Origin: an uncultured bacterium
GTDB lineage: Bacteria; Patescibacteriota; Dojkabacteria; SC72
DNA length: 6,199 bases
Assembly: GCA_938015795.1 (NCBI GenBank)
Contig: CALLXA010000090.1
Location: forward strand, 1 to 6,199
Direction of reading: 5' to 3'
The notes beneath the pieces are model-generated. The model saw nothing but the letters and a program-made list of their open reading frames with translations. It was not told the origin of the DNA and did no database searches. Positions 1 through 5,163 of this stretch are shown in pieces (the stretch's first letter is position 1; each line of letters starts with the position of its first letter). The position numbers and the translations under genes were made by a program.

Positions 1-45
1 GAGATGTAGCCGTGACTGGAGTTCAGACGTGTGCTCTTCCGATCT
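1..45 (+). other. Illumina TruSeq adapter/index-primer contamination (not genomic)
   Basis: Bases 12-45 match the Illumina TruSeq read-2 adapter as I remember it, beginning GTGACTGGAGTTC and ending GCTCTTCCGATCT. Before it come GAGAT (bases 1-5), the end of the P7 primer, and a six-base index GTAGCC (6-11). The reverse complement of the index, GGCTAC, is TruSeq index 11. The order P7 tail, index, adapter is exactly that of a library primer, so this stretch is a library artefact left at the contig end. Genomic sequence starts at about base 46. Nothing upstream of the first gene, including its -35 region, can be interpreted. Confidence 0.97.
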
Positions 46-62
46 GAGAGATAATCTAAGGT

Positions 63-737
63 ATGTATAAAACAGATAAAATCTTTTTAAAAGAATATTG
101 GGATGTTCCTGTTGAGTATCACCCTACTACCTCAGGCAAAATTCTAATCAATATCCCTGGCGCCGATGGAAGTGTAAAAGGGTATATGAATAAATATCTT
201 AATCTAGGTGATTATATACAAGGCAAAGGCTTCGCTTCTTTTGTAAGAGTTCCAAATGATAGACCTCAAGAGTTCCTTAATACTGGTAGATGTATTGTAA
301 ATTACTGTTTAGAACATTCTAAGGAGATTTGTGGGAAAGACACTCCTGAGTTATGGCTAATGGGATTCTCTGCAGGTGGCGCTTCTGCCCTACTTACTGC
401 ATGGGAATATCCTGAAATAACTAAGGTATTAGCAATAAATCCATTCATTGAGACTGTGAGGGATGATGTAAGAAGATATTTACCTGAATACAAGGGTAAA
501 CTGTATATCGTTACAGGAGAGAATGATAAGGTTATTGGTTCTGATACTGTAGAATATATTAAAGAATTTACAAATAATGTATCTGAATTGCAAACTCATG
601 TTATACCTAATTGTGATCATCAACTAAGGGGTGATGAGAATGCTAGAATACTTTCTCAACTTCCCGAGTATTACTTTCTAGAACAATATAAAGCGAAGCG
701 TTTTTTATCATTTATAAAATCAACTAAAATAATTTGA
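63..737 (+). CDS. alpha/beta-fold serine hydrolase
   Basis: This is a 224-aa cytoplasmic alpha/beta hydrolase of unknown substrate (esterase, lipase or peptidase-like). The nucleophile elbow is GFSAGG at residues 101-106 with Ser103, on the expected strand-turn-helix (LWLM before it, a small-residue helix after it). The likely acid is Asp155 in TGENDK (151-156), after strand LYIV. The likely base is His186 in NCDHQL (183-188). The order Ser, Asp, His is canonical. The early IPGADG segment (31-36) sits where the oxyanion loop of this fold lies. There is no signal peptide or membrane segment. ATG 63 is the first possible start because an in-frame TAA lies at 57-59. A GATAAT box (50-55) seven bases upstream could be a -10 for a leaderless mRNA, but the adapter hides any -35. 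The TGA stop is followed directly by an in-frame TAG. The gene lies 12 bases before the recombinase relic, so it may have arrived with that element. The fold call is firm; the substrate is unknown. Confidence 0.88.
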   Translation: MYKTDKIFLKEYWDVPVEYHPTTSGKILINIPGADGSVKGYMNKYLNLGDYIQGKGFASFVRVPNDRPQEFLNTGRCIVNYCLEHSKEICGKDTPELWLMGFSAGGASALLTAWEYPEITKVLAINPFIETVRDDVRRYLPEYKGKLYIVTGENDKVIGSDTVEYIKEFTNNVSELQTHVIPNCDHQLRGDENARILSQLPEYYFLEQYKAKRFLSFIKSTKII

Positions 738-749
738 TAGAAATAACAT

Positions 750-1143
750 ATGACATTTATTGAATTACAAATTAAAAATATAGAGGATTACTAATGATTT
801 CTATGAAGAAAAGATAAAACAGTATGACAATCAGGCTACAGAAATAGAGGATAAGATACGAAGGGTTGAGAAAGTTGAAGACGACTTCTATATAACGGCA
901 GGATACATAATTGAACTAACTAAACACAGCTCTGAGCTTTTTGAACTCTCTGAAGAAGAAGAAAGACGGTTGTTGATAAAAACTGTACTTCTGAACATAA
1001 GGTGGGATGGCGAAAAACTACTCTACGATTACAATTCTCCGTTTGATCTAATAGCAAAATTGAATGAAGGTACAGAATGGGGTGGACGATGGGACTTGAA
1101 CCCACAACCCTCGGTACCACAAACCGATGCTCTAACCAATTGA
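750..1143 (+). pseudogene. remnant of a large serine recombinase (C-terminal part, truncated and frameshifted)
   Basis: Two reading-frame pieces together look like the C-terminal coiled-coil end of a large serine recombinase (resolvase/integrase family). Piece one is 750-794 (FIELQIKNIEDY, then TAA). Piece two, in the next frame, is 796-1143 and begins DFYEEKIKQYDNQ. Removing one base near 791-794 would join them. Piece two has the late-domain pattern of these enzymes: a charged helix, then LTKHSSELFE, a glutamate-rich EEEERR stretch, LIKTVLLNIRWDGEKL and PFDLIAKLNE. The last 22 codons run antisense through the tRNA-His gene and give the tail GGRWDLNPQP before TGA at 1141-1143. The resolvase catalytic domain with its serine nucleophile and the recombinase domain are absent, so the product cannot be active. 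GC in 841-1020 is about 37% by hand count, against about 26% in 1261-1380. An assembly error near the contig end could mimic the frameshift but not easily the missing two thirds of the gene. Confidence 0.85.
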
Positions 1144-1155
1144 GCTACACCCACC
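1078..1155 (-). tRNA. tRNA-His (anticodon GTG), CCA encoded
   Basis: Read on the minus strand, the gene folds into a full cloverleaf. It has an 8-bp acceptor stem (GGTGGGTG with CGTCCACC), the D arm GCTC/GAGC with a 9-nt loop, the anticodon stem TCGGT/ACCGA with loop TTGTGGT, a 5-nt variable loop, and the T arm GTGGG/CCCAT with loop TTCAAGT. The anticodon is GTG, which decodes histidine codons. The eighth acceptor pair is the extra G(-1):C73 pair that marks tRNA-His and serves as the main identity element for HisRS. The 3' CCA is encoded (TGG at 1078-1080 on the plus strand). The 3' half overlaps the end of the recombinase relic, so this tRNA was an integration target. Confidence 0.97.
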
Positions 1156-1167
1156 ATATCAACAAGT

Positions 1168-1196
1168 ATTATACCCTACTTTATATATTTTTTCTA
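1168..1196 (-). promoter_or_regulatory. promoter of tRNA-His
   Basis: On the minus strand a perfect TATAAT (1173-1168) lies 12 bases upstream of the tRNA 5' end. TAGAAA (1196-1191), a 4/6 match to TTGACA, lies 17 bp further upstream. Spacing and sequence fit a housekeeping sigma-70-type promoter with a short 5' leader removed by RNase P. The region is very AT-rich, so the -35 is less certain than the -10. Confidence 0.7.
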
Positions 1197-1219
1197 AATA
1201 TTTCTTTACTAAAAACTAT

Positions 1220-1248
1220 TTGTAAAAAAATATAGATATATGTATATT
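1220..1248 (+). promoter_or_regulatory. promoter of the 98-aa gene, predicted leaderless start
   Basis: TTGTAA (1220-1225, 4/6 match to TTGACA) and TATATT (1243-1248, 5/6 match to TATAAT) are separated by exactly 17 bp. The -10 box ends seven bases before ATG 1256, which places the transcription start on or next to the start codon. No Shine-Dalgarno sequence lies in front of the gene. Its -35 is only 24 bp from the -35 of the divergent tRNA promoter. Confidence 0.6.
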
Positions 1249-1255
1249 AAATAAA

Positions 1256-1552
1256 ATGTTGGAAACAGAAACAAAACAAGAAATTAGAAATATTGAAACT
1301 ACTTGGGAAATAATACAACCTTTTTATCAAAAAAATCCTGAACAATTCGTATTCTTCGATTCAAAAATGTTAGAAAGATTTACAGATATAGATAAAGCAA
1401 TGGAAACACTATTTCCATTAAGAAAGGGTCCTTATCAAGTATTTACTGAAAGTGATAGAGATGGATTAATATTAACTATATCCCCAGCACAGAAATGTAC
1501 AGTATGTTTTGACAATGACCCTTTAGATTTGAATGATAGTTTAGAAAAATAA
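1256..1552 (+). CDS. hypothetical protein, 98 aa
   Basis: I do not recognise this family. The product is a small, soluble, acidic protein with no signal peptide or membrane segment. Residues 4-27 form a predicted helix (KQEIRNIETTWEIIQPFYQ), followed by FVFFDSK (31-37), a second helix around 38-53 and a beta-rich C-terminal half. That half includes YQVFTESDRDGLILTI (60-75) and a CTVC pair of cysteines (81-84) in a CTVCFDND context. Two cysteines alone are not enough to call a metal site. The call as a real gene rests on the good promoter immediately upstream, the ATG at the predicted transcription start, the low-GC composition shared with the backbone, and an end one base short of the stop of the convergent gene. 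The product is between the tRNA-His locus and the glmS cluster, but nothing links its function to either. Confidence 0.75.
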   Translation: MLETETKQEIRNIETTWEIIQPFYQKNPEQFVFFDSKMLERFTDIDKAMETLFPLRKGPYQVFTESDRDGLILTISPAQKCTVCFDNDPLDLNDSLEK

Positions 1553-1553
1553 T

Positions 1554-1832
1554 CTATACTTTTACAGGCATAAAATCACCACTCCTCTTCTCTGCCTTAT
1601 CACCCTCTTCCCAATTATCAAATACTATATTTGAAACATGATATCTCTTCTTCTTACCATCCTCTGTTTTAAATATTAATGTATATGTATCTGTAGTATC
1701 CATATCTCCAGATGTAAATTTCTTTTTAAACAGATATCCACTCCATGTTGATTTCTTTCTTTTTTGTACAAACAAAGTAATAATTGCAGTTACAACAATA
1801 AATGCAATTAAACTATACATCCAATCTTCCAT
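1554..1832 (-). CDS. small single-pass membrane protein with a cytosolic beta-rich domain, 92 aa
   Basis: One hydrophobic segment at residues 6-22 (YSLIAFIVVTAIITLFV) is followed by the basic cluster QKRKK (23-27). By the positive-inside rule, the N-terminus should be outside and the rest in the cytosol. The remainder is short and strand-rich: TWSGYLFKKKF (29-39), TDTYTLIFKTEDGKKKRYHV (47-66) and FDNWEEGDKAEKRSGDFMPVKV (71-92). The tail resembles small membrane-anchored DUF proteins ending in a GDKxxKxxGxxxP pattern, but I cannot name the family securely. The gene follows the M23-like gene by 17 bases. It also has TATATA (1843-1838) five bases before its ATG, so it could be co-transcribed, be leaderless, or both. 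No Shine-Dalgarno sequence is visible. It ends one base from the stop of the convergent 98-aa gene. Confidence 0.78.
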   Translation of the reverse strand: MEDWMYSLIAFIVVTAIITLFVQKRKKSTWSGYLFKKKFTSGDMDTTDTYTLIFKTEDGKKKRYHVSNIVFDNWEEGDKAEKRSGDFMPVKV

Positions 1833-1849
1833 TTAGTTATATATTAAAT

Positions 1850-2419
1850 TTATTTAAATTTTAAAATATTACAATTACAGATATTTATATTTGAATAATC
1901 GGAATAATTATAAATATCATCAACAATTAATTTTACATCATCAGTAAAATATATATATGGACATTCATAAATATCATCATTTATATTTATCACACTCAGT
2001 AAAACAGAATTATCAACAGTATGTCCTAACAAACTTCCTACTGTAACAAAATCACCTGTAGATACAGAAATATCTTTTAAATTAGAATACTCAATATCTA
2101 CACCATGCTTTGGATTTACAGTCACCCTATTATCCTCTACCTTAACAATTGCACCCTCTGTTGATGAATATACCTCTGCATTGGGTTTAACCTCAAAAGT
2201 AATACCCGTAGTTTCATTATCATTACAAAAAGGAATAATACCACCATCTATATACCTTAGATCAATTCTTTTAACAGGAAGATCCAAAGAGAGATCAGAT
2301 ATAGTTTGAGTACCATTTACTTGATCTAAATGAGGAATATATATATACCCAATAACTATGGCAACAAGGAGAAATATACCTCCAAGTATGAAAATAACTA
2401 AAGAATTTTTCATAAACAT
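1850..2419 (-). CDS. membrane-anchored degenerate M23/LytM-like protein, 189 aa
   Basis: Residues 7-28 form an N-terminal membrane anchor (LVIFILGGIFLLVAIVIGYIYI), with the rest predicted outside. Residues about 78-135 follow the strand pattern of the M23 (lysostaphin/LytM) peptidase fold: AEVYSSTEGAIVKVEDNRVTV, HG then a Tyr and NL, ISVSTGDFVTVGSLLGHT. These match the family's G-V-V, H-G-Y-HL and V-GD-V-GQ-IG landmarks. The zinc ligands are largely missing: the first His-Asp motif is absent, and the family's HLHF motif is replaced by VLLSVI (139-144). His105 is the only His left in the core (besides His133). It is therefore probably a catalytically dead, perhaps peptidoglycan-binding or regulatory, domain. 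The tail ends with CNC (181-183). The start could be Met1 or Met3 (ATG at 2413-2411). It lies 39 bases after glmS with its own -10 box. The fold call is moderate, since it rests on pattern reading only. Confidence 0.68.
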   Translation of the reverse strand: MFMKNSLVIFILGGIFLLVAIVIGYIYIPHLDQVNGTQTISDLSLDLPVKRIDLRYIDGGIIPFCNDNETTGITFEVKPNAEVYSSTEGAIVKVEDNRVTVNPKHGVDIEYSNLKDISVSTGDFVTVGSLLGHTVDNSVLLSVININDDIYECPYIYFTDDVKLIVDDIYNYSDYSNINICNCNILKFK

Positions 2420-2434
2420 AGTTATTTAATTTAT

Positions 2435-2440
2435 ATTATA
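2435..2440 (-). promoter_or_regulatory. consensus -10 box (TATAAT) before the M23-like gene
   Basis: A perfect TATAAT lies on the minus strand in the 39-bp gap between the glmS stop and the M23-like ATG, 15 bases upstream of that ATG. A start about seven bases downstream would leave a leader of roughly eight bases with no Shine-Dalgarno sequence. No good -35 lies at 16-18 bp spacing. In DNA this AT-rich such a match can occur by chance. Confidence 0.45.
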
Positions 2441-2458
2441 TTGTACATAATTATTTGA

Positions 2459-4228
2459 TTATTTAACAGTTACTGATTTTGCTAAATTTCTTGGCTTATC
2501 TATATTGTTTCCTAACTGCAAAGAAAGAAAATATGAAATCAATTGAAAAGGTATTACATTTGATATACAGCTTAAGTCATTATTTCTTACTGTAGGGATA
2601 TAATAATCAAAACATTTTAAATTATTAAACTTAATATCTCCTACACCAACTGTAAATGCTCCTCTTGCATGAACTTCTTCTGAGGAAGATATCATATCTT
2701 TTGAATCCGAATCATTAGAAATAATTGAAAATACAGGAGTACCCTTCTCTACTAAAGCAATTACTCCATGTTTCAGTTCCCCTGCCGAGAATCCTTCAAA
2801 ATGTTTATAACTAATCTCTTTTATCTTTAATGCTCCCTCTAAAGCAATATATGTATTTTGACCTTTCCCAAGGAGAAAGAAATGCTCTTTCTCTTTTATT
2901 TTTTTTACTAACTTCTTAATTTTATTAAAATTCTTCTCTGTAAACATATGAGATATATCTTTAGATATTGATAGAATATTCTCTATGCCATCAACATATT
3001 CGTTGTTTACTGTTTTAGATATGAGATATCCTAAAGCAACTTGAGAAGTAAAAGCTTTAGTTGATGCTACACAAATCTCTGCACCAGATTTAGTATATAT
3101 TGTATGATCAGAAATTCTACTTAATGTAGAACCCTCCATATTAACAATACTTACAATCTTACAACCTTTTTCTTTTGCCCAATTAACAACTTCGATAGTG
3201 TCAGCTGTTTCTCCACTTTGAGATATTGTAATTATTAAATCCTTTTTATTAAGTATTGTTAGATAATTCTTAAAATCGTAACTACGAATATCTATAGCAT
3301 TTGTATTACTAATATTTCTTAAGAAATATGCTATCTGTCCCGCTGCAAAACCAGCAGTCCCTGCTCCTATTACATATGTGGTATTAGATTTCTTTATTAA
3401 ATCTACAACTATTTTTAAATCACTTTCCTTATATTTTGTAATTCTTTTTATACATTCTCTTTGTTCAATTATTTCTTTTAACATAAAATGTTCATATCCA
3501 TCTTTTGAAATATCTTCTAAATGTTCTGAAACAGATTCTATATGTATATCTTTTTCTTTATTATCTTTAAGATTGAATATCTTTATATTGTTGTTTTCAA
3601 CCTCGATCAAGTCATAGTCTTCAATATATACAATTTGGTTTGTATATTTTGAAAAAGAAAGTATATCTGAAGCTATGAATGTATTGTCATCACCAATACC
3701 AAGTACAAGAGGAGATCCATTTCTAATCGCATATATCTTCCCCATATTATCTATCACCATTATTGTATTTCTACCATGAAGTTTTTTAAATGCTTCAATA
3801 ATTGATTCTTTTAGAGAATTATTTTTTTTAAGATATAGTTCAATGAGACGTACAATTACCTCTGTATCAGTATCTGTTTTAAAAATGAAATTCTCTTTTT
3901 CTAATTTCTTTTTCAATTGAGAAAAATTTTCTACAATTCCATTTTGAACAAGTGCAAAACTTTTGTCTGTTGAAAGGTGTGGATGAGCATTGTTTACTGT
4001 TACTCCTCCATGTGTAGCCCATCTAGTATGCCCTATTGATGTTTTTGATGTTGAAGATCCTTTCTGTTTAATATCTACATCGCCAATGTTTTTAATTATT
4101 GAAATATTATCATTCTCAATACTTGCTATACCCCATGAATCATACCCCCTATATTCTAAGTTCTTTAAACCTTCTAGCACACGTTGGAAAGAGTTTTCTT
4201 TCCCTGAGTATCCAAAAATACCACACAT
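2459..4228 (-). CDS. glmS: glutamine--fructose-6-phosphate aminotransferase (isomerizing)
   Basis: GlmS converts fructose-6-phosphate and glutamine to glucosamine-6-phosphate, the first committed step to UDP-GlcNAc, peptidoglycan and other amino-sugar polymers. It acts in the cytosol, usually as a dimer. The glutaminase domain (about 1-220) has the N-terminal nucleophile Cys2 (CGIFGYSG), Arg69-Trp70 in GHTRWATHGG, Asn96-Gly97 in QNGIVEN and Asp121 in TDTDTE. The first SIS domain (about 280-410) has VIGAGTAG (286-293), ISQSGETADT (335-344) and ASTKAFTSQ (388-396). The second SIS domain (about 440-575) has LLGKG (452-456), Lys468 and Glu471 in ALKIKEISY, and His487 in GELKHG. The tail PRNLAKSVTV carries Lys584. 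These match E. coli Glu488, His504 and Lys603. Length 589 is slightly below the usual 600-610. The protein is complete and appears active. The leader carries a glmS ribozyme ending 43 bases upstream. No Shine-Dalgarno sequence precedes the ATG. It heads a row of three same-strand genes. Confidence 0.98.
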   Translation of the reverse strand: MCGIFGYSGKENSFQRVLEGLKNLEYRGYDSWGIASIENDNISIIKNIGDVDIKQKGSSTSKTSIGHTRWATHGGVTVNNAHPHLSTDKSFALVQNGIVENFSQLKKKLEKENFIFKTDTDTEVIVRLIELYLKKNNSLKESIIEAFKKLHGRNTIMVIDNMGKIYAIRNGSPLVLGIGDDNTFIASDILSFSKYTNQIVYIEDYDLIEVENNNIKIFNLKDNKEKDIHIESVSEHLEDISKDGYEHFMLKEIIEQRECIKRITKYKESDLKIVVDLIKKSNTTYVIGAGTAGFAAGQIAYFLRNISNTNAIDIRSYDFKNYLTILNKKDLIITISQSGETADTIEVVNWAKEKGCKIVSIVNMEGSTLSRISDHTIYTKSGAEICVASTKAFTSQVALGYLISKTVNNEYVDGIENILSISKDISHMFTEKNFNKIKKLVKKIKEKEHFFLLGKGQNTYIALEGALKIKEISYKHFEGFSAGELKHGVIALVEKGTPVFSIISNDSDSKDMISSSEEVHARGAFTVGVGDIKFNNLKCFDYYIPTVRNNDLSCISNVIPFQLISYFLSLQLGNNIDKPRNLAKSVTVK

Positions 4229-4271
4229 ATTGGTAGTGTTTTTAAATTATGTATATCAGGGAAATTACTTG

Positions 4272-4388
4272 TTAAGATTTTGTCTTCTTTGTTCTTATCA
4301 TTAAGGTTAGTAATGTAACCTAGGAGTACCCGCTGATTGTTCGATAGCTCCTCCCTCGTTGTGGATTCCTTAGATCCACCCAGTCGCT
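4272..4388 (-). ncRNA. glmS ribozyme / glucosamine-6-phosphate riboswitch
   Basis: This is a self-cleaving RNA in the glmS leader that uses glucosamine-6-phosphate as cofactor. Read on the minus strand it begins with the cleavage motif A|GCG, predicted between A4388 and G4387. Helix P1 is GTGGAT/ATCCAC (4379-4374 with 4366-4361, 7-nt loop). Then comes AACGAGGGAGGAG (4360-4348) and the conserved TATCGAA (4346-4340). Next is CAGCGGGTACTCC (4335-4323). P2 pairs AGGAG (4352-4348) with CTCCT (4326-4322). P3 is AGGTTA/TAACCT (4321-4316 with 4309-4304). GAACAAAG (4294-4287) matches the P4 region of the Bacillus subtilis element as I recall it. P4 itself (TTAA-GAT with ATC-TTAA) is weaker, so the 3' limit is approximate. 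The core differs from B. subtilis (GCGACTG where B. subtilis has GCGCCAG). Position and order match the known class, directly before glmS. Cleavage leaves a 5'-OH mRNA, which in B. subtilis is degraded by RNase J1. Confidence 0.93.
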
Positions 4389-4418
4389 TTAATATTTAAA
4401 GTTCCCTATCTAATACCA

Positions 4419-4426
4419 TATATATT
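4419..4426 (+). promoter_or_regulatory. -10-like box before the JAMM-like gene, in the divergent glmS/JAMM spacer
   Basis: TATATATT (4419-4426) ends five bases before ATG 4432, close enough for a leaderless start. Only 43 bp separate this ATG from the ribozyme 5' end, so the glmS promoter must lie in the same stretch or overlap it. Minus-strand candidates for the glmS -10 are TATTAG (4415-4410) and TTAAAT (4399-4394). Neither is convincing. A second box, TAATAT (4469-4474), lies five bases before the in-frame ATG 4480. Confidence 0.45.
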
Positions 4427-4431
4427 TTGGA

Positions 4432-5163
4432 ATGAGAAATCAAGTTGTAAAAACTATCTATATATTGTTAATATGTAATATGTTTGAATGGGTTAAAAAT
4501 ATTTTTGTTAGTAACAAAATACCAAGTGTAACCTTCTACTCTTTGTACCAGAAGATTTTAAATTGGAGAAAATCTAATGTATATCCATTCCCATATAATT
4601 TACCAGAAGCAATATCTTTACCCTCATCCTTTTGGGAAGATGTAGTAAAAATTCATAATCTGACATTAAAGGATGGTTTAGAAAGAGCTATTTCTGTATT
4701 TTGGACTGATGGTGAACTTCTTCTTACCTCTGTTGCTAAGGGTGATGAAAAGAGTGTTACTACTAATCACTCTGTAAATGTTAGATATATTCCACATCCC
4801 ACAAGAAAAGAGTATTTTAGAAAAGAAGTACTCCTAAATGAGAAAGTTATAAAGAGAAAGGATATATATTACAAAAAAGCACCAAAGAAAATTGAAGTTG
4901 AATATATTTTTAATATGCATACACATCCCTCTCATGAATATGGGTACAGTTTCTTTTCAAAACAGGATATAGATTCATTACTATCCTCTTCTGCTGTCTT
5001 AACGGGTTTGGTTACCGACAAGTTGTGGCTTTTGATTAGGACAAGTGAAACTCCTTCTGTTTGTAATATGTTAGAAAAGGATATTACTGTAGAAACATTA
5101 AAAAACGAGATGAAGATTGGTGTATATTGTGCTGATTTTTACAAAAATGCAATTAAACAGTAA
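4432..5163 (+). CDS. JAMM/MPN-like putative metalloprotease (JAB domain)
   Basis: This is a 243-aa protein with a likely zinc site of the JAB/JAMM type, as in proteins that cleave isopeptide or peptide bonds near Ub-like or peptide C-termini. The motif is FNMHTHP (160-166) with His163 and His165, followed by Ser176 and Asp179 in FSKQD. Spacing from the second His to the Asp is three residues longer than in the canonical H-x-H-x10-D. The activating Glu may be Glu84 in GLERAIS. Strands LVTDKLWLLIRT (193-204) follow, as in the fold. Substrate is unknown, and an insertion may lie at 105-155. The N-terminal 16 residues include a hydrophobic run (IYILLIC); whether they are translated is unclear. 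ATG 4432 and ATG 4480 (Met17, MFEWVKN) each follow a -10-like box and lack a Shine-Dalgarno sequence. The stop overlaps the start of the alkD-like gene (TAATG), so the two are probably translationally coupled. Confidence 0.68.
   Translation: MRNQVVKTIYILLICNMFEWVKNIFVSNKIPSVTFYSLYQKILNWRKSNVYPFPYNLPEAISLPSSFWEDVVKIHNLTLKDGLERAISVFWTDGELLLTSVAKGDEKSVTTNHSVNVRYIPHPTRKEYFRKEVLLNEKVIKRKDIYYKKAPKKIEVEYIFNMHTHPSHEYGYSFFSKQDIDSLLSSSAVLTGLVTDKLWLLIRTSETPSVCNMLEKDITVETLKNEMKIGVYCADFYKNAIKQ

Noticed and set aside
735..740. TGA followed by in-frame TAG at the end of the hydrolase gene, hinting at TGA recoding (codes 4 or 25)
   Set aside because: The other genes are full-length without internal TGA, and glmS ends exactly at its family-typical tail with TAA. 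One tandem stop is not evidence for recoding.
302..1120. Minus-strand open frames at 302-493 and 920-1120
   Set aside because: They are antisense to the hydrolase gene and to the recombinase relic, and the second runs into the tRNA; no recognisable protein.
1553..1850. Rho-independent terminators at gene ends, e.g. around 1553, 1840 and 2440
   Set aside because: No GC-rich hairpin followed by a T run was found; the T/A runs are part of the general AT richness.
3378..4304. Plus-strand open frames at 3378-3617 and 3990-4304
   Set aside because: They lie antisense to glmS and its ribozyme, and their translations are low-complexity F/S/I-rich with no family resemblance.
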